Positions 1-11,760 of a stretch of DNA of 64,000 bases are shown here, piece by piece (the first letter of the stretch is position 1; every line of letters starts with the position of its first letter). The position numbers and the translations under genes are program-made. Source of the DNA: Atherinomorus stipes (taxonomy: Eukaryota > Chordata > Actinopteri > Atheriniformes > Atherinidae); assembly GCA_023101725.1 (NCBI GenBank), contig JALJCO010001162.1, positions 1 to 64,000 of the forward strand, read 5' to 3'. The notes below the pieces were generated by a model, which saw only the letters and a list, made by a program, of their open reading frames with translations, was not told where the DNA came from and ran no database searches.

Positions 1-950
1 ACTTAGTTTCGGTGCATGATAGTCTAACATATTAGCTCGCTTTTTCCCAAGTGTCTTGTGTTCTTTGATTCAGCTAGTTGTGAATTAAACTTTCAAACTC
101 ATCTGCAATTGGGTCCAGCTTCTGCATCTGCCCCACAGGGACATGGGAGTTTGAGCGACCGCTCTACATGTGCTTTGTGGACTTTGAGAGGGTGTTCGAC
201 GATGTCTACTGGGAAATCTTGTGGGGAGTGCTACAGGAGTATGGATTACTGGACTCTCCTTGTATGAGCTGTCCATTGCCTGTTAGGGATGGGCGATATT
301 TTTATCGTATGCGATATATCGTCAAAGAAATTCCCCACAATAACAATGTGAATTTATCGTTTTTATCGTGAGATGACAATTTACCAGGTTGTGTTTTACT
401 TTGGTTTTTTTAATAAGCAAAGTTAGTTTTGCTGTTTGCGTCGTTTGAATAAATGTGGCATTTGGTCTCTCATATTTCAGACTTGTTTGATTGGTGTTAG
501 TTTTGCAATACAGGTCTACTACTTGAACTTAATTGATGTAGTGGCTTCTGGTATTTTATCGAAGCTTTCAAGACAGAATTTGGTGACAGATTTATAATGC
601 AAATTATTTTGCTGATAACTTTTATCGTCATTTATCGTTACAGTGATAAATAAGAGAAATTATCGTGATACATTTTTTAGTCCATATCGCCCATCCCTAT
701 TGCCTGTACAACCAGTGTCAGAGCTTTGTCTGCGTTGCCAGCTGGATTAACTTTGGTGCAGGTCTCTGCTTTTTCAGATTATGTGGTTCTGTTGATTTCA
801 TCAGGCTGTGATCTCCAGCTCTCAGTGGAGTAATTCGCAGCAACTGGGATGAGAATCAACACTTCCAAATCTGAGAGCATGGTCCTCAGCTGGAAAAGTG
901 TTGAGTGTCTCCAGGTCAGGAGTAAAATCCTGCTCCAAATGGAACAGGAT
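1..950 (+). pseudogene. Non-LTR retrotransposon reverse transcriptase relic
   Basis: Two pieces around a MITE. 162-270 reads YMCFVDFERVFDDVYWEIL, then WGVLQEYGLLDS, the FVDLEKAFD..LW..L.EYG block (RT motif with the first catalytic Asp) of a common fish LINE. 708-950 resumes with CQSFVCV-like sequence and MRINTSKSESMVLSWK, the region shortly after the YADD block. The catalytic YADD itself is missing. Confidence 0.6.
284..699. mobile_element. hAT MITE, copy 1 (TAGGGATGGGCGATA ends)
   Basis: 416 bp with terminal repeats TAGGGATGGGCGATAT on both ends and a perfect 8-bp target duplication TTGCCTGT (276-283 and 700-707). It interrupts the RT relic. No coding capacity. An 8-bp duplication is the hAT hallmark. 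Confidence 0.92.
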
Positions 951-1099
951 CTCTCTAAATATTCATTTTATAAATATGTATTTTTGAAACATTGTTTCCA
1001 AACAGTTCAGTTATATTTCTTAAACATTTGTTGACAAGCTGGAGGTCAAAATTAATCTAAGCATCAACAATGATTTTATTTTTTTGCATTTAAGGTCTT

Positions 1100-1452
1100 G
1101 AAAGCCTCTTTCAGACTTGCGCTAGAAAGCGGTAATAGTGCGGACTTTGCCATTTATACCGTTTGCATTCAGACATGCTCTTTTACCCCGGAGATGTAAC
1201 GGACATGTACTGGCTAGCCTCCAGGTCATTAGGGGGAAATGTTGCGGCGTGTTGTTTTGGCCGAAGGCACAAGGAAATGTTCAGAACAGAGCTGAAGGAA
1301 GAGTGTGGCTGTGTTGACTTATCCGGAACATTTCCTGATGTCTGAACGTGGCCGGGATGCAGTAAGTCCGCAAGGAAATAACATTTTTGAAAAGGCAAGT
1401 CTGGTTAAAGAGATGCTCCTCATGTTCCGCACTGCAAGTCTGAAAGCAGCTA
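1100..1452. mobile_element. Short element with inverted ends (CTTTCAGACTTGC)
   Basis: Inverted repeats CTTTCAGACTTGCG near 1109 and GCAAGTCTGAAAG ending near 1444. Non-coding. No clear target duplication, so superfamily is left open. Confidence 0.5.
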
Positions 1453-1958
1453 AAGAGAGATGTTGTTGCAGTTTTGTATTCAATAGGAATTCTGAAAAAT
1501 TAAAAATTTTCTGAGTTTTGTCAACCATACACATTAAATACAAGATTTTATTGACTGGTGATTTTAACTTGCACCTCAAAAACTCTGGTGATCCCCAAGT
1601 CAGTGAGTTTTTAAATCTTTTAAACAGCATGGGTTTTAAACAGTGTTACGTCCCAGCTCTGCTAGGGGTTGGGGATGCAAACAAAAGACTGGTTTCAGAT
1701 GGTAAAAGGTGGAGTAAAGATGTTTTGTTCATGAGGTGAATTAAAGGCATAAACAAAACCTGGAAAAACTGTAAACTGAAAAAGGAGATGGGGTTAGAGA
1801 TGCTGCTCAAAAGGAACAAATAAAGACAGACAAAGCCTAACACTGAAAGGGAAACCAAATGGGGAAAAACACAAACCTAGGCTATGAACCAAAAAGGGAA
1901 CGAGCAGCACCATAAACTAAAACCTATGACCAAAACGCAACAACAACAAAACAAGACC

Positions 1959-3190
1959 TAGGGATGTTATGCTCGAGCCCATCTGCTCCACTCCGCCTCG
2001 ATCTTATGAACCGGAAGTTTTGGTGGAAGTGTCAGCATGCCAAAAGCCACGTGACCACACTAACCGAGGCCTCGTTACATCATCCGCAGGTGTCGAGCCG
2101 AAATCTTGAAGAGACTAGGTTTATTAATCTGTCAGTGCTTAAAGGGGAAACTCAGTAACTTTTTTACCTCAATAAATGCTTTTCGGAATCCCCGTGGGGC
2201 TAAACAAAGTGTTTACGGAGCGATTCAATGTTTCCCCCCCTCCCACCGGTGCCTCGGGCCTGCGAGCAGCTCTATACAACTTTGCCTGCGCCGACCCGAG
2301 CAGAACTTGCAACAACAGAAACCGCTGTACGGTACTCAGGTCCCCTATCTACCGAGCTGCTTCCAGCTCTGATTTGAACCAGACTACCAGCGCTAATTCG
2401 AAAAAAACATTTCTTTAGCTTCACACCACCTAAACACCGGCTCCTGGCTCTCATAACCAACTCTTTTCTGGACCAGAGTGATTCAATAGCTTGCGCTGCC
2501 TGGGCGCCGGTGAAGCATCACTGCTTCAGGGCTCAATAATCACTTGTCACGTGCGCAAAAAGTAAATAAAAGTTTGTATTCTTACCTGCTACCCGCCAAC
2601 ACCAGAGAAAAATATAATGGTATATTTACCCGCAAATCGCGGGTAAAACATCCCGTTTCAGAAAATACAGGACTTTGCTTTGAGTAGAGGGAGATGCGGT
2701 GCTGCTACCAATGCAGCAAAGTAGCATCAACAAGCTAGTAACGCTATAGAAATATATCCAGGGATCACAATAGAGGAAAGGCAGGTAGAGAAGCCGTCTG
2801 TGTGCTGTGGGGGTGTAGGGGGGGTTGAACTTTAGACAGTGAAAGGGACGCCACTAGGGGGAGCCCCGAGCTGAAGTTACTGAGTTCTGCTTTAATACAG
2901 GTTCCAATCGCTTGGGAATTTATTGAAAAATAGTTAGTTTAGGATAATTCCAAGATATTAACCACAAAGGAAACACTAACTGAAGGTTGGCAACATATCT
3001 TTTATTATATACACCGTGTCGGAGACAAGACAGCTCCAGACAGCGCTTCCCTGAGCTGCAGTACCCATCCACGGCCAGCAGATGTAGCTCATGCTCACTG
3101 TCTCAAATGTCTCGAGACTTCGTGTCAATCTCTTGGCAGCTGTGTCAAAATGTCTCAGTGTCTCATGAAGCTTCGTTTTCACCATCCCTA
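1959..3190. mobile_element. Non-autonomous hAT element inside the solo LTR
   Basis: 1232 bp with ends TAGGGATG and CATCCCTA and a perfect 8-bp duplication ACAAGACC (1951-1958 and 3191-3198). Non-coding; it carries a TTAA element at 2143-2891. Confidence 0.88.
2143..2891. mobile_element. TTAA MITE inside the hAT element
   Basis: Inverted ends AGGGGAAACTCAGTAACTT and AGTTACTGAGTTCTGCT, flanked by TTAA on both sides (2139-2142, 2892-2895). TTAA duplication points to the piggyBac or Kolobok superfamily. Non-coding. Confidence 0.8.
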
Positions 3191-4499
3191 ACAAGACCTA
3201 GCTATCCCAACTCCAAACTATCAGTGCAAATTACAAAGAAAGAAAAGGGAATCCAGCAATTAAACCACAAACCAAACTGAAACACCTGGAAATCAAAAAC
3301 TAAAGAAACAAAGTTACCCAAACTAAAGTCACCAAAACCAACAAATGAAGCAAACTAAGGGCTAACTGTTGCCAGGCCAAGCAGTTGCCATTGATTGAGG
3401 GTGTGCTGGGTTCTTTTGTATGCCATGCCAGCTGCTCCAGGTGAGACCGATCAGTAATCGGCAGGTAAGGAGGGAGGAGATGGTGGTGGCGGGGAGCCAG
3501 GCCTATGAGAATGGAGGGATCGAGCAGGAGGATTGCATGTAAAAATGAAAGACAAGGGGTTAGAAACCAGGCGGCCGTAACAAACAGCATGTTACACAGC
3601 TGACTCACAACAGAGGACACACCCTGGACCTGGTCATAACCTATGGCCTGTCCACTTGTGTGTCCTCTGTTGATGATCTGGCTGTGCCAGACCACTACTG
3701 TGTATTTTTTAACATCGCCAGTTTTAACCAACAGGGGGCCCCGGTGAGAACTGTGAGGAAATGATATATTACTTCTGAAGTGGCTGAAAATTTCATTGAC
3801 ATTTTACAGCAAACTCCCCCACAGTTTTTACCAACATCATGTGATTTTATTTTTGATCATTTTAACAGCAAAGTGAAGTCTGCCATTGATGCTGCAGCTC
3901 CACTTAAAACCAAGTTGTTAAAAAAACAAAAGTAAACCTCCATGGAGAAATGAAAGAATTAAAGAAATGAAAAGACATTGCTGGAGAGCTGAAAGAAAAT
4001 GGAGGAAAACAAAATTAACCATTCATTTAGAATTGTTTTAGGAACATCAAAAAATTTACAACAATTCAATAAAACAGGCAAGAACCCTCCATTTCTCAAA
4101 TCTCATCTAACAAAACAAAAAATAATCCAAAATTCCTTTTCAAAACCATTGATCTTTTAATAAACACAGATTTTAACCAGTCCTCCATGCCAGCATCCGA
4201 TGCTGCATGCGAGGACTTTGCTGGCCATTTCAGAAGTAAGATCGATGGTATTCGATCTAATCTTTTATCTCAACAAAATTCAATTTTTAACAGATCTGAA
4301 GCATTGTTTTTACCTGAGGAAACACTGGAGAGTTTTGTCCTCGTTGATGCGAAGTTGCTTGGTTGAGTTTTCTCCCAGCTAAACCCAACAACCTGCCTTT
4401 TAGACCCCATTCCCACATCACTTTTAAAGACATTTTATGGTTTCTTTGAGTCTGACCTTTAAAATATTGTAAATTGCTCTCCTCACACAGGTGTCTTCC

Positions 4500-5527
4500 C
4501 ATCTGCCTACAAAACAGCCGTGCTGAGGCCCCTTCTGAAGAAGAACAACTTAGATCCTAACGCTCTTGATAACTACAGACCTGTATTTTTAAATGAACAA
4601 CATTTTAGAAAAGTATCATCTGGTTTTAGGACAAACCACAGTACTGAGACGGCCCTTTTAAAGATTGTTAATGACCTCAGATGGAAACCTTCTGTCCTGG
4701 TTCTATTGGATCTCAGTGCTGCCTTTGACACAGTAGACCACCAGATTTTATTAAACAGACTGAGAAGTCTGGTGGGCCTCTCAGGTATTGTTTTTAAAAT
4801 GGTTTTACTCCTATCTCACAGATCGACAGTTTTTTGTAAGTATGGATACATGCTCCTCAGGAATACATGAGATAAAATGTGGGGTTCCCCAAGGATAAAT
4901 TTTAGTCCCAGTATTTTTTAATCTGCATATGCTACCACTTGGGGACGTCATCAGGAGACACGGCATTGACTTTCACAGCTATGCTGATGATACCCAGCTT
5001 TACATCGCCGTGTCTCCTGAGGACCTGGAGCCAGTTAAAACCCTTTTAAACTGTATTTTAGATATAAAGTCATGGATGGCAGAGAACTTTTTACAGCTCA
5101 ACCAGGACAAGACTGAAGTTTTAATCATTGGTCCTGAAGATGAGAGAGATCATTTTAACAAAATTACAGAATTTTTATCCTTCTCAGTGTGTGAGAAACT
5201 TGGGTGTTCTTTTCGACTCTGAGCTGAATTTTATTCCACATATCAGAAATGTCACAAAGACAGGATTTTATCATCTTAAAACATTACCAGAGTCCGCCTA
5301 TTTCTCTCTCTTGCCAGCACGGAGGTGCTGATGCATGCTTTTATTTCCAGTAGAATAGATTACTGTAATGCCCTGCTCTCTGGTCTTCCTAAAAAGTCTG
5401 TTTCCAGCTTACAGTTACTGCAGAACTCAGCAGTACGAGGTTTGACGAGGACCAGAGGGCGGGAACACATTACACCAGTTTTGAAATTGCTGCATTGGCT
5501 TCCCGTGCATTTCAGGATTGATTTTAA
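4500..5527 (+). pseudogene. LINE reverse transcriptase domain, broken
   Basis: Blocks DNYRPV, SSGFRTNHSTETALL, LDLSAAFDTVDHQIL, the catalytic HSYADDTQLY (about 4970-5000), [46 protein letters not shown] and [12 protein letters not shown] occur in order across several frames. About 25 codons are missing between DNYRPV and the next block. Confidence 0.88.
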
Positions 5528-6578
5528 AGGGGAAGTTCAGAATTTTTGACATAGGGCCTCATTTACAAGTGAGTCAGAATACTACTTATCACTGAAGACT
5601 GTTTCAACATATTTCATCCCGTTATTCTAGTTCCAGGAGGTTGCTGATGCTAATGCTGTGTGAGTCAATAGGAATCTGCTAGCCTGTCATTAAAAACAAT
5701 CTTATCCACTCCACAGAACATCTGAGGCAAATCAGCAAGATTATCTGAGTAAATGCCATGCTAAACTTGTAAACTTATGCATTAAACAAGGAAAACTAGC
5801 CTTGTATGACAAATTTTGCATCACACATTGAGGAAGTTTCTTACCAGCTTACTACCTTTGCCAGTGTATTTCTATTCATAGAGACATGGTGACAGTTAGT
5901 TTGATGAAAAAAGTTCAAAATCATATTCAAATGGGGCGGTGATTAGCTCAGTTGGTTGAGCAGCCACCCCATGAACAGAGGCTACAGTTCCTCAGCGCAG
6001 TCAGCCCCGGTTCGATTCCCAGTCCAGGTCCCTTTGCTGCATGTCACTCCCCACTCTCTCTGCCCCTTTCCTGTCGCTATACACTGTCATATAAAGGCCA
6101 CTAGCGCCCAAAAAATCCTTATAAAAAAAAAAAATCATCTTCAAATTCCGACATTCCTCATGCCTTTCAGATGTGGCCGTATTTTAGACTTAATATTTGT
6201 GTAATCAAATTCCTTCATGCACGTAGCAGCGGATGACATCATTCTGCTGCCAAATACAGGAAGTAAAACTTTATAAAGTGTCTCAGCAGCAACAATTAAA
6301 AAGCAACGAAATGCAGGTTAGTTTTATTTGTAACATTGTTCTATTTACACAGATAGTCTGAAGTTCAAGATAATTTGCCTCGAATGCTCTGTGGAGTGGA
6401 TAAGATTGTTATTAATGACAAGCTAGCAGATTCCTATTGACTTGCACTAGCATTAGCATTGGCGACCCGCTGGAACTAGAATAACGGAATGAAATATGTT
6501 GAAACCGTCTTCAGTGATAAGTAGTATTCTGGCTCACTTGAAAATGAGGCCCTATGTCAAAAATCCTGAACTTCCCCT
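5528..6578. mobile_element. TTAA MITE inserted in LINE, carrying a SINE
   Basis: Inverted ends about 230 bp long, starting AGGGGAAGTTCAGAATTTTT and ending with its near-complement; flanked by TTAA (5524-5527 and 6579-6582). The LINE frame joins across it (RIDF then KVLL). Without the SINE at 5933-6132 it is about 840 bp. Confidence 0.88.
5933..6132 (+). mobile_element. tRNA-derived SINE with 14-bp target duplication
   Basis: tRNA-like head with A box TAGCTCAGTTGGTTGAGC and B box GGTTCGATTCC, an unrelated body and a poly-A tail. It is flanked by AATCATATTCAAAT (5919-5932) and AATCATCTTCAAAT (6133-6146), 13 of 14 identical, the signature of LINE-driven retroposition. Confidence 0.9.
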
Positions 6579-6597
6579 TTAAGGTTCTTTTAAAGTT

Positions 6598-7192
6598 GTA
6601 CTTCCATGGTCATTTCATTAATATTTCTGTGTTCTCCATTATTATTGAATGCATTCTGCATCGTTTCTGTTCAAAAAAACCTTCTGGTTGCTTTGTATCC
6701 AGCTGTATTTGTATACTAGAAGAGAGGCTTGTGGTCCAACGGCAGGCTTTTCCGGGTCCTTCTCATGAATTTCTGTCTGATTGGCTGCCTCCCATCAGTG
6801 TATGAAGGAAGCTCCGCCCCCCGCTCTTATTTTGTTACAGACAGGAAATAGAGCCGACAAACAAGTTTGTTCCGCCATGCTAACAAACAGTTAGCTAATT
6901 AGCTTCTCAACTCCGAAGCTACAGTCGTGCTGTCTTCACTTCTAGTGCCTAGTGGAGGGTTACCTGCCTTCCAATGGACAGATATAAACCCCACGTGGGA
7001 TACGCTATTTGCAATGTGACGTAGAAGTGCAAGGCTGTTCCCGATTCGCTCTTTTCTTCGTATTGTTTCTCTGATGAGAAAGCGCAGCCAACTGGGGGGA
7101 ACGCAACGCTAGCAAGTCAGCATGTGTAAGTCAACAAGGGGAAACCCTCCGTATTTCAGAAGGAGCAAGTTAAACGGGTTTTTAGTGGAAGG
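6598..7192. mobile_element. Unclassified insertion in LINE
   Basis: Sits between two adjacent parts of the LINE protein (RIDFKVLL and LVYKFLNG). Ends are only weakly complementary (TTGTACTTCC / GGAAGGAGGC). No coding sequence recognised. Boundaries are accurate to about 10 bp. Confidence 0.5.
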
Positions 7193-8087
7193 AGGCCTTT
7201 ATTGGTTTATAAATTTCTTAATGGTTTTGGGCCTTCTTATTGATCAGACTTGCTTTTAAACTATGAACCCTCGCGGACCCTGAGGTCCTCTGGTACTGGC
7301 CTTTTATTTGTTCCCAAAGTGAGAACTAAAAGTCAGGGCGAGGCCTCGTTCCACCACTACGGTCCTTGTCTGTGGAACAGCCTGCCAGAGAACCTCAGGG
7401 CTGCAGAGACTGTTTATGTTTTTAAGAAGAGGCTCAAGACCTACCTTTTTAACTTAGCTTTTAATTGAATTTTATCTAATTTTTATATGATCCTTTTTTA
7501 AAAATTAGGTTTGGCGATACTTAAATTTATTTTGTATGGACTTTATTTGTATTAATTCCTTTTATGCGTATTTAATTATCTAGATTTTATTTTGTTTATT
7601 TTTATTTATTTATTTTGGTTTAACCCTAAAAACTTTTAATCTCCCCCAGTGTTACCTCATGGGGATCCTTCACTCCGGGAGCTTTGTCTGCTCGGTCTGG
7701 GGGATAACGGCTGTGGTGGATGCCCTTTTCTTGGTGTCTGGGGTCCTGCACCGCAGCCCTGCGGCTGTGGTGTGGACCCTGGCCTGTCCTAATCTGGAGG
7801 GTCCCTGCAGCCGGGCCTTATGTGGCTAGGGTGGGCTGGCTCCTGGTGTGAATGGATCCCCAAGATATCGTTTCCTTACAGCAGTGTCATGCCAGATGGT
7901 TTTTACTGTTAGTGTTTTTATACCTGTTCACTTAAGAGACAGAAGGTGGGGGTTTGTAGTCAGGTGTCAAATTGGGAGGGGGATTGCGTGTGTGCATGTG
8001 TGTGTTTTGTGTTATATACTTGGATGTGTGAAGGTTTTTTTTTTTATTTGAATTTGCATTTGTTTTTATTATGTTATAGGAGTGATG

Positions 8088-8843
8088 ACATAGCAGTAAA
8101 AATTTAGTTTATGTTGTTGGCATTACTTTATATGTAAATACTCCAAAGAAAAAAACGGCATTTTTTACAGCGGGTTATTGTTTTGAAACCCCAGACCTCA
8201 CTTTCTCAGTAATACAGTTGGGTCCGGTTATCATATGGAGCTTTACCCAGAGACCACGTTGACTTCATTCTGACTGACTACACCTTATTTGGCTATAACC
8301 TTATTTGGAGAATCTAGGTCATGCTGCAGTCGGAGTTTGCTAAATGCTAACTGTTAGCAACATGTGCACTTCAGACAGTGTGCTACGTTTATCAGACAAG
8401 ACAGCATTTAGAAAATAAATAAACTTACAGGTAATGACAAGGTTGTGGTCGCCTCCCTCAGTGTTGCTGCACAAGTTTTCTTTTAAATCCATTTGTTTGA
8501 AAACCCAGACCTGACTGCACAGAAGTTACTACTCAGCTACACACACGCAGCTGAATCAGATAGGGAGGGGGGAGCGAAGCGGAGTGTGCATAGACTGTTC
8601 GGACACTGTTTACTTGATAGTGTGCTCTTATTGGAGCAATTGAATTACGTAGAATGATAGAACTACATAGAATGATAGGCTGCTGTCTGATTCAACCATT
8701 TCTGAACAGAGAGACAAAACTGACAGACCATAAACAGGGACTTTGATACTCACTCTGGACATTCACATGGCCTCATCAGTGCACAACAGATCATATTATA
8801 CCCCCCAAACCCCAGAAAAGGGAAATTTGATGTCTTGGCACCT
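8088..8843. mobile_element. TTAA-type MITE in LINE 3' UTR
   Basis: Starts AGGAGTGATGACATAG and ends in GATGTCTTGGCACCT, complementary with mismatches; flanked by TTAT (8084-8087) and TTAA (8844-8847). A truncated relative lies at 11587. Non-coding. Confidence 0.65.
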
Positions 8844-9033
8844 TTAAGCACTTTGTGTTGCCTTTTAATGGTATGAAAAGTGCTTTAAAAATAAAGCTTG
8901 ATTTGATTTGATTTCAATATTCACCCATGTATCAACTCTATTAAAACAAACTAGAAGTTTAATGGAAACATGTAGTTATAATTTATAAGATGAAAACATT
9001 AAAGAAGTGTTAAACTCTAAAAGAACATTTAAC

Positions 9034-9176
9034 CTGTTCTTCTATGTCATCTATCACCACCAGATCTCCTCCTCTTCCTCTGCAGTCCTCTCTGCCTTCA
9101 TCCCAGGAGCCAGATGTTGTAGAAAGAAGGTAGCAGGAACAGCTGAAGTTCTTCCATCCTGAAGGACACGGTTTCC
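9034..9176 (-). CDS. Lectin C exon 4 (first lectin-domain exon)
   Basis: 143 bp between gtttcag and gttaaatg; encodes KPCPSGWKNFSCSCYLLS and GRGGDLVVIDDIEEQ. More diverged from A and B than they are from each other. Confidence 0.85.
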
Positions 9177-9298
9177 CTGAAACATATGGCAATATTTTGG
9201 CCTAATCTGTAACTTGTTTTAAAACAAGAAAGGTTTACAAGGCTGGTTGAGTTTATAATGAGCCCCTCCTCCACTCAGCCACAGACGTTTTACTTTAA

Positions 9299-11045
9299 GG
9301 CCTAGTCCACACGGAGCTGAAGTTGGTTTAGGTGTGAAACCGATAGAAGAAATCCGGGGAAAGGTTTCACGATCCCCATGAAACTGCTGTAGCACATTAT
9401 ACAAGGTTGTGGGTGGCCCTATGATGATTAATGTAACCCATGTCTTTGGGAGCTGATGGGTTTTTCCTCCCCAACTGTAATTGCCCACCAAGCCACAGGT
9501 GGTCGCTGTTTTTGTCACGTCACAAGTGGCTGCTGTTATAAAGATGGCTGCCAAGCCCCTCCGGTTCGCTTTTGCTGATCCCAGGCTTTTTGCACAGCTC
9601 CAGTACTTCCTGAACTTAGTACTAAACCTTTGTTTCCTGTCTTTCATGATTGGATGAACTGATTAATCCAGGTGTGTCTGATCTCAGCAAATGGTCAGAC
9701 ACACCTGGATTAATCTGTTCATCCAATCTTCAGACAATCCAAAGACAGGAAACAAAGGTGCAGTATTAAGTTCAGGAAATACTGGAGATGTGCATAAAGC
9801 CTATTGATTTGGCTGTGCTCATGGCGGTCGGAGGCGAGAACGGCAGACCTGAACACTGAACGAGAGACAAAATACCTCAGATCTGACGGTGAGTCGTACC
9901 TGCTATACCGAGATTATAGTCCGAGCTTGTAAATTCACAAGAGTAGAAGGTTATGACAATGGCGATGTGTGATGATCAACCGGAAGCGTTACTTCCGGGT
10001 TCGTGAAACAAACATTTCTAAACTGATTAAAACTTTAAGAGCTTCTGAAAGGTGCAGACAGTAACAAAGATTGGAAGTGGATTTTGTGTTGCTTTGGCCA
10101 TTCACCAAGGCAATACAGTATCACTGTTTTGATCTGTGCTGTTTTATTTCAATGTTAAACGGAACTGCTTAGCTTAGCTAGGCTTGGATTGGCTTAGCTT
10201 AGCTACGCTTAGCCGGTCAACAAGTTAGCCAGTGTAGCACGTTAGCATGATGTCATTATGAACCCCCATTCATTGCTATTGGACTGGAAATGGTAATGTC
10301 ATATGATACATTGTTTGTAATGTTGCACAACTGCTTTGTGAATTATTGCCATAGATGCATGAAGCATGCTATGTGATCATGTTACATGTAACTTTTGGTA
10401 TTTATGATGTTTATATTGTGTTTTTGGCCTTGTTTGTAGGTCAGTTTTTTTTTACGACCCCAGATTCCTCTTCAAGAGGTGGCGAGCTACACCTAGTAGG
10501 ATCTATTACATTTTTTTCTCCATTACCTGGACGTTTGGTTTTGGCCTTGTTTCCCTCTTCCTCTTCTTGTTGGAGAACTGCATGAACTGAACTGGACATT
10601 GCGTTCCCGAAACAACACGGATAACCCGGAACGAATTGAACACTGTGCTCTCTTCCAGTAACAATAAAGACTCACGTCGCTGGAAATCAACAAAGGAAGA
10701 GCAGAAAAGTTGGGATGGCTGAGGATTTACGATGCAAATGCAAAAGTTTTCTACACAGTTGAAAACAGTCGCTTACTTACACCATTGCTGTCTTTTTTTC
10801 AATGAACTTTGTTTTTGTGAACGAGACCAACGGGCGTTATCACCCCCCCCTCCCCCCTCCTTGCGCGGCTACGTCGTCCCCATGAAACACAAACGCGTCG
10901 AGGTTTCAAACCTTTCCACCTTGGAACCCGATTTCAGAGATGACCGGTTTCGGAGGCTAATCCCTGGTTTCGTGAGGATGATAGGGCAGATTTCTTTAAT
11001 TTTTTGACGGTTTTGCTGTAATTCGGCGCCGTGTGGACGGCCCCT
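9299..11045. mobile_element. Large non-coding element with GTCCACACGG ends
   Basis: Ends GGCCTAGTCCACACGG and CCGTGTGGACGGCCCC are complementary. It fills most of the intron between lectin C exons 4 and 3b, and contains a 100-bp-arm hairpin (9584-9801). No transposase is seen. Superfamily unclear; flanking TAA/TTA would fit Harbinger. Confidence 0.6.
9584..9801. repeat. Long hairpin (about 100-bp arms)
   Basis: The left arm from GGCTTTTTGCACAGCTCCAG through CCAGGTGTGTCTGA pairs with the right arm from TCAGACACACCTGG to CTGGAGATGTGCATAAAGCC. The loop is about 13 bp near 9690. Confidence 0.85.
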
Positions 11046-11166
11046 AAAAGGTTTTGTGGTTTGTCTGGTCTTTTATTCAACAGTCAGAACAAAAGGAGAT
11101 GGGGGGGTGGGGGGTAACATGGGACTTATTTCCATCTCCCCAGCTAAGAACTTTTTCTTGACTCAC

Positions 11167-11316
11167 TTTGTTTGGACAAACTTTCAAGCCAGTTCAGTTC
11201 TTTAGCTATTTCACTGAGGTTGGTTTGCAGCTGGTTTCTCTCTTCTGTCAGGGAGGACAGGTTGTCGTTCCTGGCCTGAAGACGCTCAATCAGGTTATCT
11301 TTGATGGCCTGGAGAT
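11167..11316 (-). CDS. Lectin C stalk exon 3b
   Basis: 150 bp between ctgcag and gtgagtca. Encodes LQAIKDNLIERLQARNDN, LSSLTEERNQLQTNL and KELNWLESLSKQ, colinear with exon 3 of A and B but starting 27 bp later. It is open through the place where copy A is shifted. Confidence 0.8.
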
Positions 11317-11442
11317 CTGCAGGGGGAGGGGGTGGAGGGCATCAGCAAAGTGGCAGGCTTTAAAACTACATCTGTGACAATGAATTTTAATTTCCAAACA
11401 TGGAGCTCATTTCCATTTCCATGGCAACATCAAAGCACTCAC

Positions 11443-11553
11443 AGATTGTGGACAAACATTTAACCTTGTTCATTTCTCTAGTTATTTTTCTGAGGTTGGT
11501 TTGCAGCTGGTTTCTCTCTTCTCTCAGGGAGGACATCTCATCACAGTTCTGAT
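11443..11553 (-). CDS. Lectin C stalk exon 3a (extra stalk exon)
   Basis: 111 bp (37 codons, phase 1-1) between atttcag and gtgagtgc. Encodes QNCDEMSSLREERNQLQ, TNLRKITREMNKVKCLST. It is a shortened relative of the next stalk exon, which A and B carry only once. Confidence 0.75.
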
Positions 11554-11586
11554 CTGAAATGAATCAAAACTCTTTATTTTTTTTAA

Positions 11587-11760
11587 AGGAGTGATGACAC
11601 AGTATAAACTATTTCATGTAGCAGATATTGCTGCATATGTCAATTCTCCAAAGAAAAAATGTTACTTTTTTACAGCGGAGGATTGTTTTTGCATGCCAGA
11701 CCTCCCTCCTCAGTAAAAGGGTTGGATGCATTAATGATATGCCACAATAGTGTGCTCTAA
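11587..11760. mobile_element. Truncated TTAA MITE, relative of 8088-8843
   Basis: Begins TTAA AGGAGTGATGACACAG and follows the left part of the 8088 copy (CTCCAAAGAAAAAA, TTTTTTACAGCGG, CCAGACCTC) before homology stops. The right end is not found. Confidence 0.6.

Larger units (their letters stand above)
1644..3582 (-). mobile_element. Solo LTR (gypsy-like), interrupted by an hAT element
   Basis: Starts TGTTACGTCCCAG and ends GGCGGCCGTAACA, flanked by the 5-bp duplication AACAG (1639-1643 and 3583-3587). TG...CA ends with 5-bp duplication indicate an LTR. Once the 1232-bp hAT insertion is removed it is about 700 bp, the size of one LTR; no internal gag or pol sequence is present. Read on the minus strand it starts TGTTACGGCCGCC, a form seen in fish gypsy-type LTRs. 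Confidence 0.75.
1519..8915 (+). mobile_element. L2/CR1-like LINE, decayed and multiply interrupted
   Basis: One plus-strand LINE in pieces: 1519-1643 (endonuclease, ILLTGDFNLHLKN), 3583-5527 (rest of endonuclease, HNRGHTLDLVI and VPDHYCVFF, then reverse transcriptase), 6579-about 6597, about 7193-8087 (LLLNYEPSRTLRSSGTG, LWNSLPENLRAAE, KKRLKTYLFNLAFN and 3' UTR) and 8844-8915 (AGCACTTTGTG tail ending in ATTTG repeats). Pieces join in order when the insertions at 1644-3582, 5528-6578, 6598-7192 and 8088-8843 are removed. Many stops and a deletion after DNYRPV show it is dead. Confidence 0.88.

Noticed and set aside
5933..6010. Possible tRNA gene
   Set aside because: A and B boxes are present but the fold is poor, and the unit has a SINE body, poly-A tail and target duplication.
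9219..9647. 142-codon minus-strand open frame
   Set aside because: Lies within the non-coding element with GTCCACACGG ends and shows no protein-like motif.
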